From the NCBI RefSeq assembly GCF_002237555.1, contig NZ_CP022543.1:17448-81447 (forward strand): a stretch of DNA of 64,000 nucleotides, given 5' to 3'. The notes beneath the pieces were generated by a model. It ran no database searches, was not told the origin of the DNA, and saw only the letters and a program-made list of their open reading frames with translations. The stretch comes from Antarctobacter heliothermus. Lineage in GTDB: Bacteria; Pseudomonadota; Alphaproteobacteria; Rhodobacterales; Rhodobacteraceae. A program made the position numbers and the translations under genes. Positions 35,475-43,601 of this stretch are shown in pieces (within the stretch, counting starts at the first letter, position 1; each line of letters begins with the position of its first letter).

Positions 35475-35603
35475 CAAAAGAAAGCCGTTCGCTCAGAAGC
35501 GTTCGTCGTTGACAGTGATTTCTGGGAGACCTATCTTGAAGGCGACCAAACCATTAAGATCAGCTCTCAGGCCACACCGCTTGGGGGCTTTTCTTTTGCC
35601 TTT
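35472..35603. repeat. Long inverted repeat in the repB-repC gap
   Basis: GGCAAAAGAAAGCC near 35473 and GGCTTTTCTTTTGCC near 35590 are complementary apart from a one-base bulge. On the rep mRNA they could fold over the counter-transcribed RNA region, as an alternative to the small ribosome-binding-site hairpin. Confidence 0.5.
35509..35537 (+). promoter_or_regulatory. Promoter of the counter-transcribed RNA (incompatibility RNA)
   Basis: A perfect -35 TTGACA (35509-35514), 17-base spacer and -10 TATCTT (35532-35537) point in the direction opposite to repABC, in the repB-repC gap where RepABC plasmids encode their antisense RNA. Confidence 0.75.
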
Positions 35604-35604
35604 A
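35544..35604 (+). ncRNA. Counter-transcribed RNA of the repABC cassette (incA-type)
   Basis: This is predicted from the promoter just upstream and the position between repB and repC, antisense to the repC leader. The transcript probably ends near the GGGGGCTTTTCTTTT tract at 35587-35600. It would pair with the repC leader and lower RepC synthesis, setting copy number and incompatibility. The 3' end is approximate and no perfect terminator stem is visible. Confidence 0.6.
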
Positions 35605-35670
35605 CTTCACTTTTTGTCCCTCTTTGCTCGTCGCCTCATCTTTGTTGAGAATATTCCGCTGACATTGTCG

Positions 35671-36693
35671 TCAGTCGGTGTCCTTTTCCGAGCCTTCGGC
35701 GCTCAAGTAGTCGGCGACTAGATCTCCGAGCTTCTCAAGACGCTCTTGGTCAATCGGCATACCTGCAACCTTGATGGATAAGTTGCCACCGATTGAAGTC
35801 GCCGAAAGATTGCGGTTGCCCACCTTGCGTTTGACCGTGAGCTTACGGGGCTTTGCCTTTGGTTTGGGCTTAGGTTTGCTCACCCTTTCCAAGCTCGCTA
35901 AGGCTGCTTGCAAGTCGCGAAAACTCATGTCGTAGACATTCTTGAACGCGTTCAAGATTTCATCCTGCGCGGCGAACACAGACCTTGCCCGCGAGACTAA
36001 GCTCTCATGCACGCCAATTTTCTTTGCGAAGGCCACAGCTGTCAGCTTTGCTTCGCCAGAAGCAAAGGTTTCATACATTTCACCAATCGAAACCAGCCGC
36101 TCAAATGGGCTAAGATTCTCGCGCTCCTCATTCTCGCGGAACCGCAGAAACAACATCTCAAACTTGCTGTTCTCGGCGTCTCGCGCGACAGGCGAAGCTA
36201 GGATTGCACGAAGAGGTAAACCCAGCTCCGACGCGGCAGCCAGTCGGCGGCGTCCTGTAAGCATCACAAATGGAACGCCAGAGACGTTCGACGGCTCCAA
36301 CGGATCCGGCTGCCAATCCGGATCCTTGGGCCACACCAGAATGGGGGTGTCCTGCCCATTCGACGCAATGCTGCTTACCAGAGACCTGAATGCTTCCTGA
36401 GACATCCAGTCTTGACGGCGGTCAGTCCCCATCGGATCTGAGATCTGGTCTGGCGACAGACTTATCTCGTGGCGGCCTTTTAGGATATCCGAACAAAGCT
36501 CGGCTCTGCTTCGCTCCACTGCGGCTTGCGACTGTGCAAGCGCCCCTGATTTCCAAGCGCTGCCGGCCCCCTTGAAAGGAGTGGAGACAGCATCACTCGG
36601 TTCTGCCCGGCCTTCGGGACCCGGCGTGCGCTCCATGGATGCTTCAGGGTTGGTAGCCTTGCTGACCAACGACCTAGGAATACTGCGTTTCAT
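35671..36693 (-). CDS. repB: Plasmid partition protein RepB (ParB family)
   Basis: A 340-aa centromere-binding protein. The ParB/Srx-like nuclease-type domain lies at about 85-190 (ILVWPKDPDWQPDPLEPS, VMLTGRRRLAAASELGLPLRAI), followed by an HTH region (FARLVSIGEMYETFASGEAKLTAVAFAKKIGVHESLVSRARSVF is close to the pattern) and a basic C-terminus. It overlaps repA by 4 bases. A 16-bp palindrome matching the one upstream of repA lies within its coding sequence at 35941-35956, a candidate binding site. Confidence 0.9.
   Translation of the reverse strand: MKRSIPRSLVSKATNPEASMERTPGPEGRAEPSDAVSTPFKGAGSAWKSGALAQSQAAVERSRAELCSDILKGRHEISLSPDQISDPMGTDRRQDWMSQEAFRSLVSSIASNGQDTPILVWPKDPDWQPDPLEPSNVSGVPFVMLTGRRRLAAASELGLPLRAILASPVARDAENSKFEMLFLRFRENEERENLSPFERLVSIGEMYETFASGEAKLTAVAFAKKIGVHESLVSRARSVFAAQDEILNAFKNVYDMSFRDLQAALASLERVSKPKPKPKAKPRKLTVKRKVGNRNLSATSIGGNLSIKVAGMPIDQERLEKLGDLVADYLSAEGSEKDTD
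35941..35956. promoter_or_regulatory. Candidate parS site inside repB
   Basis: The perfect palindrome CTTGAACGCGTTCAAG lies within repB. The same 16 bases form the centre of the 38-bp palindrome upstream of repA, and I saw no further copies. RepABC plasmids carry parS palindromes within or next to the operon. Confidence 0.7.
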
Positions 36694-38045
36694 GCCTCGC
36701 CCTCGCCGTCATCTTCATAGAATTCGTCCATCCATGTATCAGCGTAGCCGCGTTCTAGTCCTGGCCAGAGCCGCGATACTATGGCGTCATTCACGGCATC
36801 GGCATTCGTGATGAACCGGTTGATCCCCTTGCGCTTTCCCGGCGTGTCCGGCTCATACTCGTATACGGACTGATAGACGTCTGACGCATTCGAGATCGCG
36901 TCGGAACGCAGATAAAAAACTGGCAGAATTTCCGTGGGGCAATGTTCCAGCAGGTTTCCGATGTGGTTGAGATCCTGCGCATTGGATCGTTGAACGATCG
37001 TAGGCAACAGCATGTTTGCACCGGTTCCGATTTCGATTCGTTCATGGGCCAGAATGTGCTGAAGCATCCCCAGCAGGCCGGTCACAAAGGTCGACAGCGT
37101 TGCGATGTCGAACCCCTTCATGGTTTGCGGGATGACCAGCGAAGTCGAAGCAATCACGTTATTCAGCTGAAAAAGTGTTAACGCAGGTTGATAGTCGATA
37201 ATGATTACGTCGAGGGTCTCGGACAGCGCAGCATCCAGCCGCTGCTGATCGACCTTGCCCTCGATTACCAATTCGTTGGGCAGCGTCTTTGGCGGGTGGC
37301 CGGCCTTCCACCGATCAATGGCATCGCGCAGGTAGCGATAGAAGCTCTTTCCGGCGGGGGCCTCGCGCACAAGGCGCGCAATCTGGATCTCACCCTCAGA
37401 CGTTTCGCCATGAGCCGGCAGCAGACGCAGCCCCGGCCACGAGGTCTTGAGAAAGAAACTGTCGAGCGTCTGCGCATCGTGATCGGTGTATGGCGCATCT
37501 TCCGACTGGAAGAGGCCGGCAAAGTCCACCATAGAAGCGGTGTTTTCGTCGGGCATCTGTGGAAGTCCTTCCCCCCCGACAAAGTAGAGAGTTATCGTGC
37601 TTTGCGGGTCTGCGTCCATGACACCAACGCGCATCCCGTAATGCAAACTGAGATACTGCGCAAAATGCGCTGCGCTCAGGCTTTTGGCGGTGCCGCCTTT
37701 CTGGCTGGCAAACGAGATGACGGGTAAGGGGGCGTCGGTCTTGCGCCAGGCTAGGTAGTCGTAGGGCCGCTTTGCCGAGGCCGCCAGAAGGGCCCGCATA
37801 TGCATCAATTCGGAAAGCGTGAAAACGCGCTCTCTTCCAACATATTCGCCCGCAGGAAAGTCGTCGCTCGAATTGGCGAACTTGGTGAGATACTGAATAC
37901 TAACGTTCAGAAACCTTGCGCACTGGCGCATTGACCACGTGCGTTTGATGCGCTGACGCAAGGTGAGTTCCTTGTTCACTGCCACCATCGTGCGCTCAAG
38001 CCCACGTGACAGGTCCGTCAAAAACTGTTCTAGACTACCGCTCAT
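36690..38045 (-). CDS. repA: Plasmid partition ATPase RepA (ParA family)
   Basis: This 451-aa ParA-type ATPase has an N-terminal DNA-binding part with a MerR/HTH-like segment (about 30-90, MRQCARFLNVSIQYLTKF). The deviant Walker A is SQKGGTAKS (116-122), Walker A' is GVMDADPQST and the Walker B region is DVIIIDYQPALT. It acts with RepB on parS and represses the operon. The start at 38045 is chosen because the longer open frame upstream runs through the palindrome and promoter region and into the DUF736 remnant in another frame. Confidence 0.9.
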   Translation of the reverse strand: MSGSLEQFLTDLSRGLERTMVAVNKELTLRQRIKRTWSMRQCARFLNVSIQYLTKFANSSDDFPAGEYVGRERVFTLSELMHMRALLAASAKRPYDYLAWRKTDAPLPVISFASQKGGTAKSLSAAHFAQYLSLHYGMRVGVMDADPQSTITLYFVGGEGLPQMPDENTASMVDFAGLFQSEDAPYTDHDAQTLDSFFLKTSWPGLRLLPAHGETSEGEIQIARLVREAPAGKSFYRYLRDAIDRWKAGHPPKTLPNELVIEGKVDQQRLDAALSETLDVIIIDYQPALTLFQLNNVIASTSLVIPQTMKGFDIATLSTFVTGLLGMLQHILAHERIEIGTGANMLLPTIVQRSNAQDLNHIGNLLEHCPTEILPVFYLRSDAISNASDVYQSVYEYEPDTPGKRKGINRFITNADAVNDAIVSRLWPGLERGYADTWMDEFYEDDGEGEA

Positions 38046-38178
38046 TCCTAAGCCCTGACTTCGGTTGGGTCCGAGTTCGACTCGATTCTGTTTCGATGGT
38101 AGCACGGTTTTGGAGGAAAGATAAAGATACCACGCGCCTACAGGTTTCAGGCGCTTATTTAGAAGCTCCGCGACCCCA

Positions 38179-38216
38179 AAAGCTCCAATCTTGAACGCGT
38201 TCAAGATTGGAGCTTT
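38179..38216. promoter_or_regulatory. Perfect 38-bp palindrome upstream of repA, candidate parS
   Basis: Both 19-bp halves are exact reverse complements around a central CGCG, with core CTTGAACGCGTTCAAG identical to the site in repB. It lies 134 bases before the repA start, between repA and the DUF736 remnant. It could also act as an intrinsic terminator for DNA to its right, but there is no T tract. Confidence 0.75.
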
Positions 38217-38254
38217 GATGGGCCAATCCGCAGGGAGACGACCAGCCTTAGCCA

Positions 38255-38593
38255 TCAAGCGGCGTCTTTGGAATCCCAGGGGATAACCGCCTGCGGGGAC
38301 AGATCGGCCTGGTTCGCGGCCTTGCCGAGGTTGGCGTTGAAACCGTGGTCGCGGATGGTCAGCATGTAGTAGACGGCGCCGGTCTCCTTGTTCTGCTTCT
38401 TCCAGATGCAGCCGCATTCGACCAGCTTGCCGCGTGGGGAGCGGCCGAGGACGCGGTGCGTGGGGGCCATCGGGTTCGCGCTTGCGACAGGTTCGACCGT
38501 GATGTCGAGGGCGAAGGTCAGGGTCGAGATAGAGCCGACGCCCTTGGCGGTTTAGATGTCGGCGCAAGTGAATTTGATGCAGTTTGTGGTCAT
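38255..38593 (-). pseudogene. DUF736-family gene with an early stop
   Basis: From ATG 38593 (with AAGGAGAAGAGCA upstream) the frame reads MTTNCIKFTCADI and then TAA at 38554-38552. It then continues in the same frame through TAKGVGSISTLTF, GCIWKKQNKETGAVYYMLTIRD and PQAVIPWDSKDAA to 38255. The later part is typical of DUF736, a small plasmid family. A single base change would restore 112 codons. A downstream in-frame ATG at 38470 could still give a 71-aa protein. Confidence 0.65.
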
Positions 38594-39187
38594 TGCTCTT
38601 CTCCTTGTTTGCGTTGCAATGATGGTCACCTTGCAGCTGGCCAAGGCCCAATCGCACCGAAGGCGGAGCGGAGAGGGGCAGGCGTCGGTCTTTTTGCCTC
38701 GCTAGGAATGACCCGCAGGGTCAGGGAAAAAGATCCGGGACAACCTTTGTGGACGGGACGACAGATGCGATCAGCATGTCATGCAATTCAGACAAAGGGA
38801 GAAGTGCGGTGGCCGCGAAGGAAACTGGGGGAACAGCTGAGAGAGATGTCGAGTGGCCTTGGCTCCTTTCTAAACTCATCGAAGATAAGACAAAGCCCCG
38901 ACGTCAAAGTCGCATCCCCTAGGATCACTGACGCGTCCATTGTGGTCGCTGAAGCGCCCTCGATGCGGATGAGTGCTCGAGGTGAACAGAGCGTGAAACG
39001 AAAGGTCGGGTCGTCACTAGACACCGCAACCATCCAATCGCCCGAAATGACAGCCCGGCTGGCTGGTTCGGTCAGAAAATGCGACAGGACATTTGGCCAA
39101 GGGCCGCCGCTGCCAACGGGCAGGGCATACCGCCTAGCTTTGGCAGCCGACGCCGGCTTGCCCTTCCAGTGCTCATGCTATACGTCA
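38594..39187. other. Non-coding stretch of about 590 bases between DUF736 remnant and higBA-like pair
   Basis: I see no supported gene. Frames present are short and lack ribosome-binding sites or family resemblance. No strong repeat or hairpin was noticed, and it may be decayed sequence. Confidence 0.5.
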
Positions 39188-39216
39188 TTGACACATATGT
39201 CGCCGAAACCTATATG
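39188..39216 (+). promoter_or_regulatory. Promoter of the higBA-like operon
   Basis: The promoter is -35 TTGACA (39188-39193), a 17-base spacer and -10 TATATG (39211-39216). The spacer holds ACATATGT, an 8-bp palindrome that could be the antitoxin operator. The predicted transcription start lies next to ATG 39226, so the message is probably leaderless. Confidence 0.7.
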
Positions 39217-39225
39217 GAACTGACG

Positions 39226-39567
39226 ATGACGCGATTGCAGACAGTGGTCGAACTGCCCGAATTCCAAAGGCGCGCAAAGGCAATCATGTCGGACCGGGAG
39301 CGCGAGGCTGCGATCGACTTCATTGCAGCCAATCCGGAAGCTGGCGTCTCTCTTGGCGGCGGACTTCGGAAGGTCCGCATCCCGAGAGAGGGAGGTGGAA
39401 AGAGTGGCGGGTTCAGGACGGTGTATGTCTTTGGCGGGACCCGTATGCCGATCTTTCTGATCACGGTCTTCGCCAAGAATGAGAAAGCCAACCTGTCGAA
39501 GTTTGAGCAAGCCGCGGCGGTAGAGATGAGCAAAGCGCTTGTCGCGAAATATGGAGACGCTACATGA
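39226..39567 (+). CDS. RelE/HigB-like toxin
   Basis: A 113-aa protein starting MTRLQTVVELPEFQRRAK (an ATG four codons earlier is the alternative). The RelE-fold pattern is DFIAANPEAGVSLGGGLRKVRIPREGGGKSGGFRTVYVF...PIFLITVFAKNEKANLSKFE. The basic strand followed by FAKNEK is typical of the RelE/HigB-type mRNA interferase group with toxin-first order. It overlaps the antitoxin gene by 4 bases. The start is inferred from the promoter position. Confidence 0.85.
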   Translation: MTRLQTVVELPEFQRRAKAIMSDREREAAIDFIAANPEAGVSLGGGLRKVRIPREGGGKSGGFRTVYVFGGTRMPIFLITVFAKNEKANLSKFEQAAAVEMSKALVAKYGDAT

Positions 39568-39857
39568 CTGCATTCGAATCCGTATCCAAGGGCCTGGAAG
39601 AGGCGCTGGCCTTCGCGAGTGGCGATTTGGCAGGCGCGAAGGTACATGAAGTGACCGTTGCTGAGGTCGACGTCGCCGAAGTCCGGCAGCGAACCGGTCT
39701 GTCCCAGGCAGAATTCGCGAAGAGCATAGGCGTCGCGAAAGGCACACTGCTGAATTGGGAACATGGGCGCCGCCACCCGACGGGTCCCGCACAAGTTCTT
39801 CTCGCCCTCATCGACAAGAAACCTTCCGTGGTCCAGGATTTGCTGCGCGGCGCGTGA
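39564..39857 (+). CDS. HigA-like helix-turn-helix antitoxin
   Basis: This 97-aa protein has an N-terminal toxin-binding part and a C-terminal XRE helix-turn-helix (VRQRTGLSQAEFAKSIGVAKGTLLNWEHGRRHPTGPAQVLLALIDK in the usual order). The toxin gene precedes it with an ATGA overlap. It probably represses the operon at the palindrome in the promoter. Confidence 0.85.
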   Translation: MTAFESVSKGLEEALAFASGDLAGAKVHEVTVAEVDVAEVRQRTGLSQAEFAKSIGVAKGTLLNWEHGRRHPTGPAQVLLALIDKKPSVVQDLLRGA

Positions 39858-39865
39858 ACCGGGGC

Positions 39866-40091
39866 CTACGCCCCAATCCTTTTGATGCGGATTCCGAGCT
39901 TGCGAGCCTTGTCGACGATGCTCTCGGTGATGCCCGAACGAGGTGTCGCGATAAAACCCTGCGGCATGTTTCTCGAGTATCGTGTCGTTGCGCTTGGAGG
40001 CGGCGGCCTTGCCGTGGCTCTTTCACTCGGGCTGGGGCAGGGGGCTATGATCGGTCTCGCCAGGACTCGGTGGCGCGCCATGAAGTGCGAT
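39866..40091 (-). pseudogene. DUF2493-like C-terminal remnant, frameshifted and cut by IS6
   Basis: Near the end the minus strand reads MPQGFIATPRSGITESIVDKARKLGIRIKRIG, resembling the end of DUF2493-type proteins. The expected preceding segment (KSHGKAAASKRNDTILE) is present in another frame, so a frameshift lies at about 39965-39980. The upstream end is cut by the IS6 element at 40092. Family assignment is moderate. Confidence 0.5.
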
Positions 40092-40900
40092 GGCTTTGTC
40101 AGGTTGCTGACGCCGCATCGGCGGGGTAGTTCTTTGTTATGCTGAACACCAAAGATTTGTCCCGGATCAAAGGCTTCCGGTTTCCACGGAGCGTGATTGG
40201 TTACGCCGTCCGGGCCTACCACCGCTTCGCTCTGAGCCTGCGCGACGTCGAAGACCTGTTGGCTGAACGCGGGGTTACAGTGTCGTACGAAACGATCCGG
40301 GATTGGGTGAGCCGGTTCGGGCACCAGTTTGCCGCAAAAATCCGCCGTGACCGTTTAGCGCCGGCAGATAAATGGCATCTCGATGAAGTCGTTATCCAAA
40401 TCAAGGGACGAAGCCACTGGCTTTAGCGGGCCGTCGACGCCAAGGGCGACGTGCTCGAAATCCTGATCCAGTCCCGACGCAACAAGGCCGCGGCCCGCCG
40501 ATTTCTCCGCAAACTGATGAAACGTTGGGGCCAACCCCGTGTGCTGGTGACGGACAAGCTGCGCTCTTACGGTGCAGCCAAGGCAGAAATCGCCCCCGGG
40601 ATCGAGCACCGCCAGCACAAGGGTTTGAACAACCGAAGCGAGGCCTCCCACCGGCATACACGAAGACGCGAGAAGATCATGGGTCGGTTTAAATCCCCGC
40701 GCCAAGCACAGCAGTTTCTATCCGTGCATGATCAGGCCACCAGTCTGTTTCGCCCGAAGCGCCACCGCCTGTCCGCAGAATCTTACCGCCACGCTAGGAA
40801 CGACGCACTCTCGCTTTGGACCGGTTATTCCAACGAATTGACTGCGTGATCTTCGCCGTCACCAATAAACTCAGCCTGACATCAGCAACCTGACAAAGCC
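40092..40900 (+). mobile_element. IS6-family insertion sequence, copy 3 (transposase dead)
   Basis: Both terminal repeats GGCTTTGTCAGG...CCTGACAAAGCC are present and the length is 809 bp, as in the other copies. It carries several base differences from copies 1, 2 and 4. Flanking octamers (AGTGCGAT and CATTCTGT) do not match. Confidence 0.88.
40139..40849 (+). pseudogene. IS6-family transposase with an internal amber stop
   Basis: The gene is identical in layout to the intact 236-codon copies, but the codon for Trp in SHWLWRAVDAKG is TAG at 40424-40426. The stop falls between the first and second catalytic acidic residues, so neither half is a working transposase. Other substitutions (V-to-A in the VWAYHR area, S-to-L before APADKWHL) show this copy is older than the others. 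Confidence 0.88.
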
Positions 40901-41348
40901 CATTCTGTTGTTCCTGCTGCCCGCTTTTCCCTACCCGCAGCGCCCGGTGCCGCCGATCTGGCCGGTGCGCGCGCGTCGTCATGTCATCGAGCGTTTGGAT
41001 TGCAGCATCGAGGTTGAGCGCCTACCGCTGCGCTATTGGGGCGGTGATCTGAAGCCACTGATCCGGCGTCTCGCGCCGCATCTGCGTCAGATCATCGAGG
41101 TACAGGGTGAAACCCGTCGCGAAACCTCCGTATTTGCCCCTGGCATGCTCAAGGAGGCCTCAAGAGCACCCGAGCCAGTCGAAGCGGAGCAAGATACCCC
41201 AGTGCGCAATTCTGAGCCCCCTGTGGTGCCTCAGCGATCAGACAAGCCGAAGGCCAAGGCACCGGTAAAGCGGCGGAGCCCTTCAGCGCAAAAAACGAAG
41301 GGCCCTAAACTGCCGCCCAAGGCAAAGCCGGTGCAGGCGGCGGAGTAA
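40901..41348 (+). pseudogene. 5'-truncated gene of unknown family with a Pro/Lys-rich tail
   Basis: The frame is open directly from the IS6 right end and gives FLLPAFPYPQRPVPPIWPVRARR, then YWGGDLKPLIRRLAPHLRQIIEVQ, then a low-complexity tail rich in Pro, Lys and Ala ending VQAAE. The start codon lies in the part lost to IS6. No family recognised. Confidence 0.5.
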
Positions 41349-41377
41349 ATGCAGCGTCCATGGTGACCCTATAGTGC

Positions 41378-42424
41378 TCAGTATGGAAGACTATCAATTC
41401 GCCGTCTTGGATCGAAGATATCTAGCGCCAACCTAGACGCTTTGGCTGAAATGCGAGCTGTTGGGTCGTTTTCAAGGCTTTGGTTTACGGTGAATGTGCA
41501 AGCACCGTCACCACTATATCCTTGCTCATCGTATATCACTTGGAGGGACGTCGAAGGACCGTCTGTCGAGCCAGACCAAGTGGGCTTTTCTGATGTTTCA
41601 TAATAGACGAAATCACCGTAGTTTTGTATCTCCAAAGCACTTTCGTCTCGTTCCCAAGCCACCCTATTTTTGCACGATTGGCGAAAGTCCGCCTCCGCTA
41701 GAAGTACCCCTTCGTAGTTGATTGGACCGATCTGAATACCCCACCGTCCCGCTTGATCCACGGTTTCTACAAACAGCATTTGATCAGATGGCGTCTCCAG
41801 CATCGACGCCATCAATGAAGGTGAAAGATGTACGCCATCTTCAAAATTTTTGTTCTGAACGAGTTGGCGAATAGTTATGGAAATCGTTCGGAGCGCAATT
41901 GCATAAGCAAAATTAATATCCTCTTCGGTGTAGCGTCCGGGTATAATATCAAGAGATGGAGCGTGAAAACCTAACTGCGCCGCTGGATGCATGATCCGCC
42001 ATTTTCCATTTATCCCGTCACCAAAATAGCTACCAGACATAAAAAGTAGACTGCAGGCACTTTCACAGTTTGCACCCATTTCCAATTTGGTCCCAACAAG
42101 TTCAGATCGAAAAAAATCCGCTAGTTTGAGCGCTTCTATTAGAGAGCCCCCTGGACTGTTTAGGCAAACAACTGCATTCGACCAATTGGGAGTATCACGA
42201 TTTTGTTTTACTTCCAGCCTATTAAAGGAAGATTTTAGAACTGGGATCATCCGATCAGCGTCGCCCGTTTGGAATTTACCGGAAATTCGATGCGTGCAGG
42301 GGCGCATTGGATCTGGAAAACTGTAAGCGGGTTGTTGATAGCCCTGCAGTCCAAAGAATTCTAACTGCGCGGAACGGACTGGCGAAGCGAATAAAAGTGT
42401 TAGCAAAAGAGTAAAACGAACCAT
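41378..42424 (-). CDS. Secreted ClpP/crotonase-fold protein (COG3904-like)
   Basis: This 348-aa protein has a cleavable signal peptide (MVRFTLLLTLLFASPVRSA). The core has LNSPGGSLIEALKLADFF, then CESACSLLFMSGSYFGDG with a candidate catalytic Ser, then HPAAQLGFHAPS with a candidate His, the layout of SppA/ClpP-like periplasmic hydrolases. A Cys pair frames the Ser. The C-terminal third (about 240-348) is not recognised. ATG 42424 has AGGAG upstream. It is less GC-rich than its neighbours, suggesting transfer. Confidence 0.75.
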   Translation of the reverse strand: MVRFTLLLTLLFASPVRSAQLEFFGLQGYQQPAYSFPDPMRPCTHRISGKFQTGDADRMIPVLKSSFNRLEVKQNRDTPNWSNAVVCLNSPGGSLIEALKLADFFRSELVGTKLEMGANCESACSLLFMSGSYFGDGINGKWRIMHPAAQLGFHAPSLDIIPGRYTEEDINFAYAIALRTISITIRQLVQNKNFEDGVHLSPSLMASMLETPSDQMLFVETVDQAGRWGIQIGPINYEGVLLAEADFRQSCKNRVAWERDESALEIQNYGDFVYYETSEKPTWSGSTDGPSTSLQVIYDEQGYSGDGACTFTVNQSLENDPTARISAKASRLALDIFDPRRRIDSLPY

Positions 42425-42574
42425 AATAACTCCTGTTTAGGCTTGGCGGACGCTCCCCCAAATGGCCTGCCGCTTACCGCAAGGTCACCGGATTTTGTCG
42501 CCAGATCAAGTTACTTGCACTTCAAGTTCGCTCTACGGTGTCCTTCGGTGAAGGTTCTGTGATCTGCCTTCACT

Positions 42575-43383
42575 GGCTTTGTCAGGTTGCTGACGCCGCA
42601 TCGGCGGGGTAGGTCTTTGTCATGCTGAACACCAAAGATTTGTCCCGGATCAAAGGCTTCCGGTTTCCACGGAGCGTGATTGGTTACGCCGTCTGGGTCT
42701 ACCACCGCTTCGCTCTGAGCCTGCGCGACGTCGAAGACCTGTTGGCTGAACGCGGGGTTGCAGTGTCGTACGAAACGATCCGGGATTGGGTGAGCCGGTT
42801 CGGGCACCAGTTTGCCGCAAAGATTCGCCGTGACCGTTCAGCGCCGGCAGATAAATGGCATCTCGATGAAGTCGTTATCCAAATCAAGGGACGAAGCCAC
42901 TGGCTTTGGCGGGCGGTCGACGCCAAGGGCGACGTGCTCGAAATCCTGATCCAGTCCCGACGCAACAAGGCCGCGGCCCGCCGATTTCTCCGCAAACTGA
43001 TGAAACGTTGGGGCCAACCCCGTGTGCTGGTGACGGACAAGCTGCGCTCTTACGGTGCAGCCAAGGCAGAAATCGCCCCCGGAATCGAGCACCGTCAGCA
43101 CAAGGGTTTGAACAACCGAAGCGAGGCCTCCCACCGGCATACACGAAGACGCGAGAAGATCATGGGTCGGTTTAAATCCCCGCGCCAAGCACAGCAGTTT
43201 CTATCCGTGCATGATCAGGCCACCAGTCTGTTTCGCCCGAAGCGCCACCGCCTGTCCGCAGAATCTTACCGCCACGCTAGGAACGACGCACTCTCGCTGT
43301 GGACCGGTTATTCCAACGAATTGACTGCGTGACCTTCGCCGTCACCAATAAACTCAGCCTGACATCAGCAACCTGACAAAGCC
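42575..43383 (+). mobile_element. IS6-family insertion sequence, copy 4 (intact, 809 bp)
   Basis: It has both terminal inverted repeats and an intact transposase. Flanks CCTTCACT and GCAGGACG do not match, so the insertion has been rearranged since it occurred. It lies just upstream of the HEPN-Hsp70 operon and in the same orientation as copy 3, so the two form a direct pair around 40901-42574. Confidence 0.9.
42622..43332 (+). CDS. IS6-family transposase
   Basis: A 236-aa DDE transposase identical in protein sequence to copy 1, with motifs KWHLDEVV, LVTDKLRSYG and HKGLNNRSEASHRH. All catalytic positions are present. Confidence 0.92.
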   Translation: MLNTKDLSRIKGFRFPRSVIGYAVWVYHRFALSLRDVEDLLAERGVAVSYETIRDWVSRFGHQFAAKIRRDRSAPADKWHLDEVVIQIKGRSHWLWRAVDAKGDVLEILIQSRRNKAAARRFLRKLMKRWGQPRVLVTDKLRSYGAAKAEIAPGIEHRQHKGLNNRSEASHRHTRRREKIMGRFKSPRQAQQFLSVHDQATSLFRPKRHRLSAESYRHARNDALSLWTGYSNELTA

Positions 43384-43601
43384 GCAGGACGCGCAGACCC
43401 ATTCTTGTGCGCGGAGGAAGTTACCATCAATTTCACTCACCTCTTGCGCTTCGTTGGACGCCATCGCTCGCTCCTCGGAGAGGCTGCCCAAAAAACATCA
43501 TTAAATCGCCCATTTGTTCTCAAAAAGTGGGTACAAAAAATGGGGATGGTAATGGTTGCCGTCAGCGATCAGATTACTGTTAAATCTTTGGGGGAATCTA
43601 C
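43384..43601. promoter_or_regulatory. Upstream region of the HEPN-Hsp70 operon
   Basis: The 218 bases between the IS6 right end and the TTG start hold AT-rich DNA and a strong GGGGGA ribosome-binding site at about 43590, spaced 7 bases from TTG. A 66-codon frame beginning with TTG at 43405 overlaps the operon start but has no family resemblance. No clear -35/-10 pair was identified. Confidence 0.4.

Noticed and set aside
38046..38657. Longer start for RepA
   Set aside because: The extra part runs through the 38-bp palindrome and the DUF736 remnant, and does not resemble ParA proteins.
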